DNA of 64,000 bases from Rhodanobacter glycinis (GTDB lineage: Bacteria > Pseudomonadota > Gammaproteobacteria > Xanthomonadales > Rhodanobacteraceae). Numbering within the stretch: position 1 is the stretch's first letter; each line of letters begins with the position of its first letter. Below, one piece after another: positions 33,936 to 42,851 of the stretch. The stretch lies in contig NZ_RCZB01000003.1 of assembly GCF_006438785.1 (NCBI RefSeq), forward strand, positions 650,964 to 714,963. The letters run 5' to 3'. Under the pieces are notes generated by a model, which made no database searches, had not been told where the DNA came from, and saw nothing but the letters and a program-made list of their open reading frames with translations. The position numbers and the translations under genes were made by a program.

Positions 33936-34877
33936 TCATGCACGGGAATGAGTCTGAGATGCCTTGAACCAACGATAGGTATCATCTATGCCTGCGCTAA
34001 GTCCAAGTTGGGCTCTCCAGCCCAGTCTTCCAAGCTTGCCGATGTCTAGCAATTTGCGGGGCGTTCCATCGGGCTTGCTGCGATCGAACGTCAATTCGCC
34101 TTGATAGCCGATTACATCGGAGACGAGATGCGCAAGATTTGAAATACTGAGTTCCTGGCCAGAGCCGACGTTGATAATGCTGCCATTGCTGTAGTTATTC
34201 ATAAGAAACATTAGCGCATCGGCCAGATCGTCGACGTGCAAAAATTCTCGCAACGGTTGCCCACTGCCCCAAATGACAACTTCCGAAGAGTCGACCAGCT
34301 TCGCTTCATGGATGCGCCGGATCAGTGCAGGCATGACATGCGAGTTTTCTGGATGGAAATTGTCACCGGGCCCATACAAGTTTGTCGGCATCGCGCAGAC
34401 TGCGTCGAAACCGTATTGTTGGCGATACGCTTGGCACATTTTCAGGCCGGCAATCTTGGCAATGGCATACCACTCGTTGGTGGATTCCAGCGGACCGGTC
34501 AGCAGATACTCTTCCTTGATCGGCTGAGGGCAGTCGCGCGGATAGATGCAGGACGACCCTAGGAACAGCAGTTTCTTGGCGCCGTGTTTCCATGCGCTAT
34601 GGATCACATTCGTCTGAATCGCGAGATTGTCGCGAATGAATTCGGCGGGATAGGTGCTGTTGGCATGGATGCCGCCGACCCTGGCGGCAGCCAGGAATAC
34701 GTATTCCGGCTTCTCAGTGGTGAAGAACTCTTCAACCTGTGCTTGATGAGTCAGATCGAGTTCCTGATGCGTACGCAGTAGAAGGTTGTCGGCGCCTTCG
34801 GCAAGGAGACGCCGCACGATGGCTGAACCAACCAGTCCGCGATGCCCGGCAACGTAGATGCGTGCGTGTATGTCCAT
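33936..34877 (-). CDS. fcl: GDP-L-fucose synthase
   Basis: 313 aa, short-chain dehydrogenase fold. It converts GDP-4-keto-6-deoxymannose to GDP-L-fucose by epimerisation and reduction with NADPH. Cofactor site [38 protein letters not shown], and the catalytic Y-x3-K in [20 protein letters not shown] are present. ATG 34877 lies 7 bp behind the gmd stop, so the two-step pathway is one transcription unit. Confidence 0.95.
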   Translation of the reverse strand: MDIHARIYVAGHRGLVGSAIVRRLLAEGADNLLLRTHQELDLTHQAQVEEFFTTEKPEYVFLAAARVGGIHANSTYPAEFIRDNLAIQTNVIHSAWKHGAKKLLFLGSSCIYPRDCPQPIKEEYLLTGPLESTNEWYAIAKIAGLKMCQAYRQQYGFDAVCAMPTNLYGPGDNFHPENSHVMPALIRRIHEAKLVDSSEVVIWGSGQPLREFLHVDDLADALMFLMNNYSNGSIINVGSGQELSISNLAHLVSDVIGYQGELTFDRSKPDGTPRKLLDIGKLGRLGWRAQLGLSAGIDDTYRWFKASQTHSRA

Positions 34878-34884
34878 GGTCGAA

Positions 34885-36003
34885 TTATTCGTGATAGTTG
34901 GGCGAGGCATAGCCGGCGCTGCGGACCAACGCATCACGCCGGGCCAGCTGCAGATCGGCCTGCATCATCTCACGCACCAGTTCATTGAAATCGGTGCGGG
35001 CGCGCCATCCGAGTTGCTGACGCGCCTTGCTCGGATCGCCCAGCAATGTCTCGACTTCTGCCGGACGGAAATAGCGGGGGTCGATGGCCACGATCCGCTG
35101 CCCAGGTTTGACGGCACTTTCGGTGGGCGCGCTGGCGACGATGCCGTGCTCTTCGATACCACTACCGATCCACTCGATGCGAATGCCCAGTTCGCCGGCG
35201 GCGCCGTCCACGAACTCCCGCACCGAATGCTGGACTCCGGTGGCAATCACGAAATCTTCCGGGCTGTCCTGTTGAAGCATCAGCCATTGGGCTTCGACGA
35301 AGTCGCGTGCATGGCCCCAGTCACGGCGTGCATCGAGATTGCCCAGGTAGAGGCAATCCTCTTGTCCTAGGTGGATGCGCGCAAGGGCGCGGGTGATCTT
35401 GCGGGTGACGAAGGTTTCGCCGCGCCGCGGCGATTCATGGTTGAACAGGATGCCGTTGCAGGCGTACAGGCCGTAAGCCTCGCGATAGTTCACCGTGATC
35501 CAGTAAGCGTACAGTTTGGCCACGCCGTACGGCGAGCGGGGATAGAACGGCGTAGCTTCCGACTGCGGGACCTGTTGCACCTTGCCGTAGAGTTCGGAGG
35601 TGGAGGCTTGGTAGAAACGCGTCTTGCGCTCCATTCCCAGGATGCGGATCGCTTCCAGTATCCGCAGCGTACCCATGGCATCGGTGTTGGCGGTGTATTC
35701 AGGCGTCTCGAACGACACCTGTACATGGCTTTGCGCGCCGAGGTTGTAGATCTCGTCTGGCTGTACCTGCTGGATGATCCGGATCAGGTTGGTGGCATCG
35801 GTCAGGTCGCCGTAGTGCAAGAAAAACCGCTGCCCCGATTCATGCGGGTCCTGATAGAGGTGGTTGACCCGCTCGGTGTTGAATGACGATGCCCGGCGCT
35901 TGACGCCATGAACCTCGTAACCCTTCTCCAGCAAAAATTCCGCCAGATAGGCGCCATCCTGACCGGTGATTCCAGAAATAAGTGCTCGCTTCACGAGGTT
36001 CAT
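34885..36003 (-). CDS. gmd: GDP-mannose 4,6-dehydratase
   Basis: 372 aa. It makes GDP-4-keto-6-deoxy-D-mannose from GDP-mannose. Features: [20 protein letters not shown] with [13 protein letters not shown], the STSELYGK region, [20 protein letters not shown] with the catalytic Tyr and Lys, and [16 protein letters not shown]. It is the first gene of the minus-strand glycan operon (gmd-fcl-wzx-two methyltransferases-GT2-GT4). GDP-mannose supply genes (manA/manC) are not in this window. Confidence 0.96.
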   Translation of the reverse strand: MNLVKRALISGITGQDGAYLAEFLLEKGYEVHGVKRRASSFNTERVNHLYQDPHESGQRFFLHYGDLTDATNLIRIIQQVQPDEIYNLGAQSHVQVSFETPEYTANTDAMGTLRILEAIRILGMERKTRFYQASTSELYGKVQQVPQSEATPFYPRSPYGVAKLYAYWITVNYREAYGLYACNGILFNHESPRRGETFVTRKITRALARIHLGQEDCLYLGNLDARRDWGHARDFVEAQWLMLQQDSPEDFVIATGVQHSVREFVDGAAGELGIRIEWIGSGIEEHGIVASAPTESAVKPGQRIVAIDPRYFRPAEVETLLGDPSKARQQLGWRARTDFNELVREMMQADLQLARRDALVRSAGYASPNYHE

Positions 36004-36069
36004 CGCCTGATGGGGATCGCAAGTTGTCAGTTTAAGCGTTGCCGGTGCCTGCGCGTAGAGTGCCTTTTC

Positions 36070-38106
36070 TCACTCGCGCGACAGCCGGGCCAATTGCTCC
36101 CGCAAGGGCTCAAGGCTATTGTTCAACCGACCACCGATATTGAGTCGTTCCAATTGCTGCAACGCCTGAGCGGCTTCATCCACGCGGCCCTGGGCAACCA
36201 TCATCCGGACTAATGTGATCCGATAGGCAGCTTCATTTGGGCTGGTTTCGATGGCTTCCCTCGTCATGCGCGCGCCCAGCTCCTTGTCATTCAATACGTT
36301 CCAGGCGTAATCGCCATAGGTAGCAAGTAGACGCGCGCTGGGATGGGGATGTGCGAGCGCAGCCATAAATGCATCGATCATGCGGTCTCGGGGCAGGTCG
36401 CAGTGATTTTCGCGCGCACATTGAGTCAACGCGCCTAACGAACTTTCGTCCTGCACCCCCGGTGTGTGTGCCTTGAGCTTGGCGATCAAACTACGCCACC
36501 AGGAATCTTTTAGTGGCAGATGCATCTTTGCGTTCATGAAGATCAAGGCTTGCTCGGGGAGAATCGATGAACCCGGCAAGGCCGCGGATCTCTCCAACGG
36601 AGCGTAGGCAAGTGCTGTAAAAGGCGAGGCCGGAGCGTAGTGCGAATAGATGATATAGGTGCGACCCAGTTCATACTGGGATCTTGGGGAGTCTGGCGCA
36701 CGGGACGCCAAATCTTCGGCCAGCCGCAACGGATCACCCCACGCGTAGGATGTCAGAGCGGTTAGAGCGGTCCAGCACAAGAACAACCCCCCGAGCAAAA
36801 CGTGACGGGGCAGGGCAAAGGGTCGGTTGCACGGTACCGCCAGTATCGGCACGACCGCCATGAGCAGCCCGAAGCTGGCGAAATAATTTCGGTGTTCGTA
36901 GATCAGTTCCAGCGGAAGGATGGTTCCGGTTAGGAGCTCGCATCCAAGGAAGAGCGCCATTCCCAGGGCAATCAGGGGTTTGCGCGACCGTAGCCAGATG
37001 CCCGCGCCGATAAAGATGATCAGAAATGCAATGCTGCCAAGCGTGCTCCATGGAGTGGTCAATCCCACTGATATGCGAAAATCATCGTGATAGAACGAAA
37101 GCGCATTGGGCGTAGGTAGAAGAGTCCACGCTATGTAGTCAACGACAATGCGTGCTTCGCTGAGCAGGCGCGTGCCGAGGGTGAAGTCGCGCGATGCCCA
37201 TGTTTCGGGTTTCAACAGGCCGGGAACCAGCCAGACCAAACCAAGCAGCATCGGTAGAACCAGAACGAAGAGGTAAAGACCGACGACGCGCAAGTCGCGT
37301 CGGGGTGCCTTCACATCGGGAGCCCCCGGGAAAGGTCTGTTTTCGACCGATTCGCCAAACTGAAACAGTGCCCACTCGGTTAGCAGTGCATACAGCGGCA
37401 ACATCACCGCCGTTTCCTTGGCAAGAAGGCCAAAGGCCGTTGGAATCGTGACGCTGATCAAGCAAAGAACGAAGCCGCGAACGTATGTCGAAAAGCCGAC
37501 GCTTTCCTTGCTTGGAGGCGAAGAAGTAGACGCGCTGGCAAGCATAAGGCGGCGACCGCTGACATAGCCGAGCAAGCCAATTAATACAAATAGATTGGCC
37601 ATGCTCTCCATGCGCTGGACGACGTACAGCACGCCGGTCAGGTTGATCGGCAGCAGCAACCAGCCACCGGCGACCAGCGCGCCCACTACGTCAGCCCGGG
37701 CCATGCCGCTCTCCGTCGCGGGGAAACGATCGGCCACCAGTGCATCATCTTCTTGTACCAGTAGTAGCGCCCTTGCCAGCAGAAAGACCAACAGCCCGTT
37801 CAGCAGGTGAATGACGAGATTGGTCGCCTTCATCCAGAATGGATCGAGGCCACTGATCAGGTAGTTGATCGCAAAACTGAGCGAAGCGAGCGGGCGCTTG
37901 AAATCGCTCGCTGGTGAAGAAAGGGCTGCGTTGATCAATGAAGGCAGACTTGCATCCGGCGGTTGTACGCCCTGGTTGTCGACAATGTTGGGGTAGTCGT
38001 CGAACAGGTAGCTGCCTTGAAGGCCTGGCCAATACACGGCGGCTGTGATTGCCAGCAACAAGAGCACTAGCCATAGGCCACTACGGCGAGACGGAAGCAA
38101 ATTCAT
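36070..38106 (-). CDS. GT-C/TMTC-like multispan membrane protein with C-terminal TPR region (paralogue 1)
   Basis: About 678 aa from ATG 38106 (a GTG lies 15 bp earlier). About ten membrane helices fill residues 10-470. The first periplasmic loop has YLFDDYPNIVDN, an acidic pair right after helix 1 as in GT-C enzymes; LIYEHRNYFASFG resembles the ERxLYxPS segment of TMTC-type proteins. The tail (about 590-678) looks like TPR helices (EAAYRITLVRMMVAQGRVDE). It shares layout and motifs with the protein at 39983-42016. Attachment of a lipid-linked sugar to pilin or glycan is inferred from the fold and from the neighbouring pilin genes. Confidence 0.72.
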   Translation of the reverse strand: MNLLPSRRSGLWLVLLLLAITAAVYWPGLQGSYLFDDYPNIVDNQGVQPPDASLPSLINAALSSPASDFKRPLASLSFAINYLISGLDPFWMKATNLVIHLLNGLLVFLLARALLLVQEDDALVADRFPATESGMARADVVGALVAGGWLLLPINLTGVLYVVQRMESMANLFVLIGLLGYVSGRRLMLASASTSSPPSKESVGFSTYVRGFVLCLISVTIPTAFGLLAKETAVMLPLYALLTEWALFQFGESVENRPFPGAPDVKAPRRDLRVVGLYLFVLVLPMLLGLVWLVPGLLKPETWASRDFTLGTRLLSEARIVVDYIAWTLLPTPNALSFYHDDFRISVGLTTPWSTLGSIAFLIIFIGAGIWLRSRKPLIALGMALFLGCELLTGTILPLELIYEHRNYFASFGLLMAVVPILAVPCNRPFALPRHVLLGGLFLCWTALTALTSYAWGDPLRLAEDLASRAPDSPRSQYELGRTYIIYSHYAPASPFTALAYAPLERSAALPGSSILPEQALIFMNAKMHLPLKDSWWRSLIAKLKAHTPGVQDESSLGALTQCARENHCDLPRDRMIDAFMAALAHPHPSARLLATYGDYAWNVLNDKELGARMTREAIETSPNEAAYRITLVRMMVAQGRVDEAAQALQQLERLNIGGRLNNSLEPLREQLARLSRE

Positions 38107-38166
38107 AGACACATCGGGCACTCAATGGGTCATGCATCGTAACGGACACATGGATGCTGGGTCTGG

Positions 38167-39966
38167 TCAGCCGCCCACCTGCTTTGTCGTCGTTGGTCGC
38201 GGGGTTGCCGCGCTCGAAGATTCGCCGGGAAGCGCGAGTGGGGCTTTCGGGTTCGCCGGAATGACAATCGGACACTTCTTGCCAAGCACGGCATGATCGA
38301 AATCGCTCTGCCACGCCGAGTTGACGATGCGAGGGCGGTAATGCCATTGCTGGCTGAACAGACTCCGCGTCGCGTCATGACTGGGAAAGTTCACGCCAGC
38401 CATATCGATCAGTGACTCGAAAGTGTTCGCGCTAAGTGTGCGTTCTCCTGCATGTGCGCGCATGTTGGCCACGCGTTCCGGGAACTGTTGTGCGTAGGTA
38501 TCCGAATACCAGAAAAAAGCCGGAATCTGAAACTCGAAATGTGTGCCGAGACCATGCCCCGCGAAAGAGCACGTCGGCGTTACCAGCATTTCACCGTGGT
38601 CCGACTCGAACCACAATGCGGTGGTCGCGTCGCTTTGACGCAGAATGTTAATCGCTTCGGCAAGCACATGGTCGGTATACAAGATCGTATTATCGTAGCT
38701 GTTCTGCATTCGTATGCCTGGCAGAATGCTGTCGTCCTGATCGGAATAAGTGGGCCGGAAGTGCTTGAAACTTGCTGGATAGCGATAATCGTAGCTCAGA
38801 TGACTTCCCATCATATGCAACACGATGAATAGATCATTATTTGAATCATGCAGCGCGCCGCGTAGAGGCGCCAACAGATCCTCATCGTAGCTCCCCGGTG
38901 CTGCCCATGAGGCATGATTCAGCCATTGGACGTGCTGGGCCTGATAGGCATACATCGACACGGGCGAATCGAACTCGCCGATCGCTAGCTGATTGGATAT
39001 CCAGTAGGTTTCGTAGCCCGCCTCCTGCATGGCCCGCAAAATTGAGGCCTCATCGAAGGTCGCACTTTTGCTTGTGATTGGCTTGCGCGTCAGGATTTGT
39101 GGGATGGCATCGATTGACTCCGGCCATGAGGTCACCATGTGTCCAATCGGGACAAGATTGGTGACGCGACTTAGTTTTGGATTGGTTGCGCGTGTGTAAC
39201 CGAAAAGCTGCCAATTGGCGCGTCGACTGCTTTCACCGATCACAAGCACATACACTTGGCGCTGGTGCACTGGACTAATGCGATGGGCGTGAAAACGATA
39301 TGCGTCCAGTCGTGAGGCGCTGGCACGCATGGCGGTCCATTCCGCCCGATAGCTGGTTACACGTTGAAACACCCCGAATGGATAACCGAGTTCGACTGGC
39401 GCACCAAGGGTCGACCACAGTTTCATTGCTCCATGCATACGCTGGCGCAGATTCCCGGATGTCGTGGCCAAGGTTGTCGCCATGGCTACTAGCGGCGTGG
39501 TAATAACGATGACGAGAATCCACGACCGTCCGCGACCTCGCCAGCGCACGCGCGCGCGTGCGCTGCATCGCGCGGCCAGCAGTGCCAGAGTCACAGCGGC
39601 CAGTAGGCAAAGTAGGATGGGGGTTAGTGAGCCACCCAGGTATTCGCGCGTTTCCCGAGGATTGGTAGCGACCAGCGTGGCGATGATTTCTGCTGAAGTG
39701 GGATGGCGATAGGTGGCGATGAAGAACGCCTCCATCGGGGCTAGTAATGCAAATGGAGCTAGCAGGAGACAGGCCAGCCACGGTGCGTCGCCCAGCAATG
39801 CAAAAAACACCAACAGAAGAATGACCGGCACCATCAAAGCCTGTATCCACAGCGCAATGCCGCGCCCGTACCACCACCAGATCAGGTTGGGCAGCATTAA
39901 CAATGCAAACAGCGAGAACAAGGCGATCAACGCCCACTTGCGATTTGAAGTGAATCCTTGAGTCAT
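38167..39966 (-). CDS. Phosphoethanolamine transferase-like membrane sulfatase-fold enzyme (EptA/CptA type)
   Basis: 599 aa. Helices at about 11-31, 38-58, 62-85, 113-133 and 149-168 precede a periplasmic alkaline-phosphatase-fold domain. The nucleophile region reads LVIGESSRRANWQLFGYTRA (241-260); EptA has Thr after Glu, here Ser246-Ser247. SHLSYDYRYP and metal site SDHGEM (455-460) are present. Such enzymes move phosphoethanolamine from phosphatidylethanolamine to lipid A, core sugars or, in Neisseria (PptA), pilin. Being set between two GT-C-like genes behind the pilins, pilin is a candidate acceptor. The last about 30 codons run through a dispersed repeat. Confidence 0.82.
   Translation of the reverse strand: MTQGFTSNRKWALIALFSLFALLMLPNLIWWWYGRGIALWIQALMVPVILLLVFFALLGDAPWLACLLLAPFALLAPMEAFFIATYRHPTSAEIIATLVATNPRETREYLGGSLTPILLCLLAAVTLALLAARCSARARVRWRGRGRSWILVIVITTPLVAMATTLATTSGNLRQRMHGAMKLWSTLGAPVELGYPFGVFQRVTSYRAEWTAMRASASRLDAYRFHAHRISPVHQRQVYVLVIGESSRRANWQLFGYTRATNPKLSRVTNLVPIGHMVTSWPESIDAIPQILTRKPITSKSATFDEASILRAMQEAGYETYWISNQLAIGEFDSPVSMYAYQAQHVQWLNHASWAAPGSYDEDLLAPLRGALHDSNNDLFIVLHMMGSHLSYDYRYPASFKHFRPTYSDQDDSILPGIRMQNSYDNTILYTDHVLAEAINILRQSDATTALWFESDHGEMLVTPTCSFAGHGLGTHFEFQIPAFFWYSDTYAQQFPERVANMRAHAGERTLSANTFESLIDMAGVNFPSHDATRSLFSQQWHYRPRIVNSAWQSDFDHAVLGKKCPIVIPANPKAPLALPGESSSAATPRPTTTKQVGG
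38252..38265 (-). repeat. Dispersed GTCATTCCGGCGAA repeat in the transferase 3' end
   Basis: The sequence read on the minus strand is GTCATTCCGGCGAA, the core of a dispersed repeat common in Xanthomonadales and other proteobacteria (usually outside genes). Here it encodes VIPANP in the C-terminal tail of the sulfatase-fold enzyme. Confidence 0.6.
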
Positions 39967-39982
39967 AATCGATTTTCTTGAT

Positions 39983-42016
39983 TCAATGACGAGGTGTATT
40001 GTCTGACCGATGCGGGATATCGACGGGTGACTGGCCGTCGGGTGTTGTGTGTTCTTCCGCCTGCTCGCTAAGGGTGGCGCGTAAGTGCGTGAGCTCATGC
40101 GGCCAGTAGTCCTGTCGCGTGAGCACCCACTCGTGCACCATAGGCATGCCAAAGTCCGGCGGCATGGCGTGGCTTTTTACCTGTTGATAGTGATCAAGCA
40201 ATTGGAGGCCTTGCGTCGGGTAGCCAGCGGAACCCAGTATCGCGGCGACCTCCAGTGCAAATCCGGGGCGTATTTGCAAATCAAGTGCGCGGAGATAGTC
40301 CGCGAGCGCCTCATCGGGCTGATGCTGTGCGAGCGCAATTCGGCCGCGCATATAAAGGAAGTCCTGCTGCCGCCCGGAGTCCGCCAGTTTTGGGTTGTGG
40401 AGGCCATCGTTGATCAGATCGAGCAGGACCGCCAGCGTCAAGCCGGGGCACTCGCCGGTCGCGGCTACAGGCAGGGTGCGGTCAAACCAATTGGCGAATA
40501 ACGATCCCGTATTGGCGCTGCCGCGCATGGCTGTGCGCGCAGCGGCAATGTCGCCCGATGTTATTCCGCCGGTCATGCAGTGCGCGCCGATCAGGCTGAA
40601 GGCTAGTTGTACTTGGTCAGGCTGAGCGATCAGCAGATTTTCCAGTCGGCGCGCCGCATCGAAAGGATGTCCGGTTTGCATCTGGTTTTGCGCAGCATTG
40701 GTCTGTGCTCTAGCCGAGTTGGGGTTGATGTCTGCCCAAACCAGCGCTTGCGCATGCACATTACCCCACACCTCGGTACTGGCATGGGTCATCACCGCCA
40801 AGCCGAGCGGCAGCACAATCATCAGGCCACGTTTGAGCAAGGACAGTGTCCGGGTGTCCGCCAGCCACAGCCCCAGCGGCCAGAACATCAGTAATGCGGG
40901 CACGTAGTTGCGATGTTCGAAATACAGCTCCAAACCAATCGATGTGGATTCGAGCAACTGGCCTGCGAAGTAAAACAGGATAGCCAGCGACCACGCGGGG
41001 TAGTGTTTCCGCAACCGCCAGGCGACACCGATCATTATAAGAATGGCAATGATGGCCGGTAACGTTGTGGCGGGATGCAACAACGAGGTGGATGCGACGT
41101 ACTGGTCGTTGAACAGTCCGCTCGAAAACGCCCGCGGCACCCACAATAACGACAGGTAATCCAGCAGTATTCGCGGCTCGGTCAACAGGCGCTGCGCGGT
41201 CGACCAAGGCCGTATTCCCATGTTGTCACCATGCAGCATGCCAAGCACGGCGATACGGGTCAGGTACGCGAGAATGGTCGCCGCAGGAACTACCCCCAGT
41301 ATCCACATGACGCCGCGATGGGCGAGTATCGCCTGCCCTGATGGCAATGCGTGCCGCGGTTTCAAGACAATGACTTCTATCAGCAGTGCATAGAAAGGCA
41401 ATAGGGCGCCGTTGGCTTTGGCGAGGATGCCCAGCAGGGTGAAACCGCCTAGTCCAATCACGCTCCAGATCAGGCCGCCGCGGATGTTTCCACGGAACAG
41501 TTGATTGCGTCCGTGTAGCCAGATCAGCAGGCCGGCCATTACGCAGGTGGCCGGCAGCATTGCTTCGCGCTGGACGATATACAGGGTGGTGGATACAAGC
41601 AGCGGGTGCAGCAGCCATAGCGCGGCACCGAACAGGGCGGCGGTCTGGTAACGGCGAGTTTCAACTACCAGTGATTGCCCAAGTTTGGCGAGCAGGACAT
41701 ACAGCAATGCCCCGTTGAACAGGTGCAGGATCAAGCTGGTGCGCTTGAAAGGGAATGGATTGGCTGGCCAGTCGTTCGCGTCGAGCAAGAAGGTCAGCAA
41801 CGTCAATGGTCGACCGGTGGGGTCGGCGGTACCGGAAGTAATGTAGCGCCAGAAAGTTGGCCAAGTGTCGATCGGGCCGGTGGCGCCCAAAGCCGGCAAA
41901 TTAGCGAAATCGTCGAACAGGAAACCACCATGCAGACCAGGCCAGTAAGCGGCCAGTGTAAGCAGCGCGAATGCTGCCCATGCGAATAGCGGCCTTATGG
42001 AGTAGCGATTTTGCAT
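39983..42016 (-). CDS. GT-C/TMTC-like multispan membrane protein with C-terminal TPR region (paralogue 2)
   Basis: 677 aa, nearly the same length as the paralogue at 36070. Helix 1 is followed by GGFLFDDFANL (acidic pair at 35-36); LELYFEHRNYVPALLMFWPL matches EHRNY of the paralogue. About ten to eleven helices to residue 430, then helical repeats (about 430-650) such as DFLYMRGRIALAQHQPDEAL, a clear TPR unit. It begins 11 bp past the pilA terminator hairpin and ends 17 bp before the phosphoethanolamine-transferase-like gene. A GT-C type protein O-glycosyltransferase acting on pilin is the best guess; polysaccharide modification is the alternative. Confidence 0.75.
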   Translation of the reverse strand: MQNRYSIRPLFAWAAFALLTLAAYWPGLHGGFLFDDFANLPALGATGPIDTWPTFWRYITSGTADPTGRPLTLLTFLLDANDWPANPFPFKRTSLILHLFNGALLYVLLAKLGQSLVVETRRYQTAALFGAALWLLHPLLVSTTLYIVQREAMLPATCVMAGLLIWLHGRNQLFRGNIRGGLIWSVIGLGGFTLLGILAKANGALLPFYALLIEVIVLKPRHALPSGQAILAHRGVMWILGVVPAATILAYLTRIAVLGMLHGDNMGIRPWSTAQRLLTEPRILLDYLSLLWVPRAFSSGLFNDQYVASTSLLHPATTLPAIIAILIMIGVAWRLRKHYPAWSLAILFYFAGQLLESTSIGLELYFEHRNYVPALLMFWPLGLWLADTRTLSLLKRGLMIVLPLGLAVMTHASTEVWGNVHAQALVWADINPNSARAQTNAAQNQMQTGHPFDAARRLENLLIAQPDQVQLAFSLIGAHCMTGGITSGDIAAARTAMRGSANTGSLFANWFDRTLPVAATGECPGLTLAVLLDLINDGLHNPKLADSGRQQDFLYMRGRIALAQHQPDEALADYLRALDLQIRPGFALEVAAILGSAGYPTQGLQLLDHYQQVKSHAMPPDFGMPMVHEWVLTRQDYWPHELTHLRATLSEQAEEHTTPDGQSPVDIPHRSDNTPRH

Positions 42017-42026
42017 CTGTTATCCG

Positions 42027-42054
42027 AAAAAAAGGGCCGCCCGAGGCGGCCCTT
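42027..42054 (-). terminator. Rho-independent terminator behind pilA (42079)
   Basis: Reading the minus strand: AAGGGCCGCC-TCG-GGCGGCCCTT (42054 to 42032) followed by a run of T down to 42027. A strong 10-bp stem with a T-tract, 25 bp past the pilA stop and 11 bp before the next start. It would keep most transcripts to pilA alone, with some read-through into the modification genes. Confidence 0.88.
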
Positions 42055-42078
42055 CTGGTAGCAATCTTGCCGAAACTA

Positions 42079-42510
42079 TTATCGGCAGGAGGTCGGCAAG
42101 TACTTGGGCAACAGGGCCGCATTGCCCTTGCAGTGCCATTCGACGCTGCCGGCGTGGGTGATCGCAGACATCGACAGCTGAGCGCTTGCCAGTGCTTTAT
42201 TCGCTTTGGCACCCACGTATGTGGCCGTGATGATACCGCTCGTCACAGTGAGCGTGTCCACGTACTGTCCGGAAATCAGCGATGGTGCTGCAAGCCCGGC
42301 AGATGTGTTGCCCCCTGGAAAGCGACCTGTATTGCTGTAGAACTCGCCGACCGCGGTCTTGGCACCATCAGCCAACACGGCACCTTCAGACACCTGCGTG
42401 CGAATCAGGTAATCCTGATAGGCCGGGATGGCGATGGCGGCGAGGATCGCGATGATCGCAACCACGATCATCAATTCGATCAGGGTAAAACCTTTCTGCA
42501 TCTTCTTCAT
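42079..42510 (-). CDS. pilA: Type IV major pilin (paralogue 1)
   Basis: 143 aa. Leader MKKMQKG, cleavage before [20 protein letters not shown], with Glu5 of the mature protein. [20 protein letters not shown] is the conserved alpha-helix. The C-terminal disulfide loop is expected between Cys in WHCKGN and the final TSCR. The leader is short, as in PilA of xanthomonads. It has its own sigma-54-like promoter and a strong terminator behind it. Its sister gene at 42852 is very similar in the first 45 mature residues and diverges after. Pili serve adhesion, twitching and DNA uptake. Confidence 0.95.
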   Translation of the reverse strand: MKKMQKGFTLIELMIVVAIIAILAAIAIPAYQDYLIRTQVSEGAVLADGAKTAVGEFYSNTGRFPGGNTSAGLAAPSLISGQYVDTLTVTSGIITATYVGAKANKALASAQLSMSAITHAGSVEWHCKGNAALLPKYLPTSCR

Positions 42511-42637
42511 GATAGTTCCTCTGTATTTGGTTAGCTAACCGTGTGATGCCCCCTGAGCCCCAGTCCCGTATCCCCCTAGGCGGGATCGGACCCCATACTC
42601 ATGGTCAGGAACGACCAGGAAGCTCGCGGCAGAGTCA

Positions 42638-42653
42638 AGCAGGTTGTATGCCA
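42638..42653 (-). promoter_or_regulatory. Candidate sigma-54 promoter of pilA paralogue 1
   Basis: On the minus strand TGGCATACAACCTGCT matches the -24/-12 pattern (GG, ten bases, GC; TGGCA and TGCT are consensus). The predicted start is near 42627, about 117 nt before the ATG. pilA depends on RpoN and PilR in pseudomonads and xanthomonads. The 341-bp gap between the two pilin genes holds no other recognisable gene. Confidence 0.7.
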
Positions 42654-42851
42654 TAACTGCTGCGGGTGTATTCCCGCATATTCGCGGGTGAAAGGATTGT
42701 GCCCGGGGTCACGAAAGCTCGCAACCACTGGTACGACATGTCTGCGAGGTTTTGGAAGTGTGACCCAAAGGCGGTACGGGGTGTTGTCCATGCCGGGCAC
42801 TTAGTGACGCTCATTGTCAGTTTGTGTGGTGGTCGTGATAAGTCAGCGACG

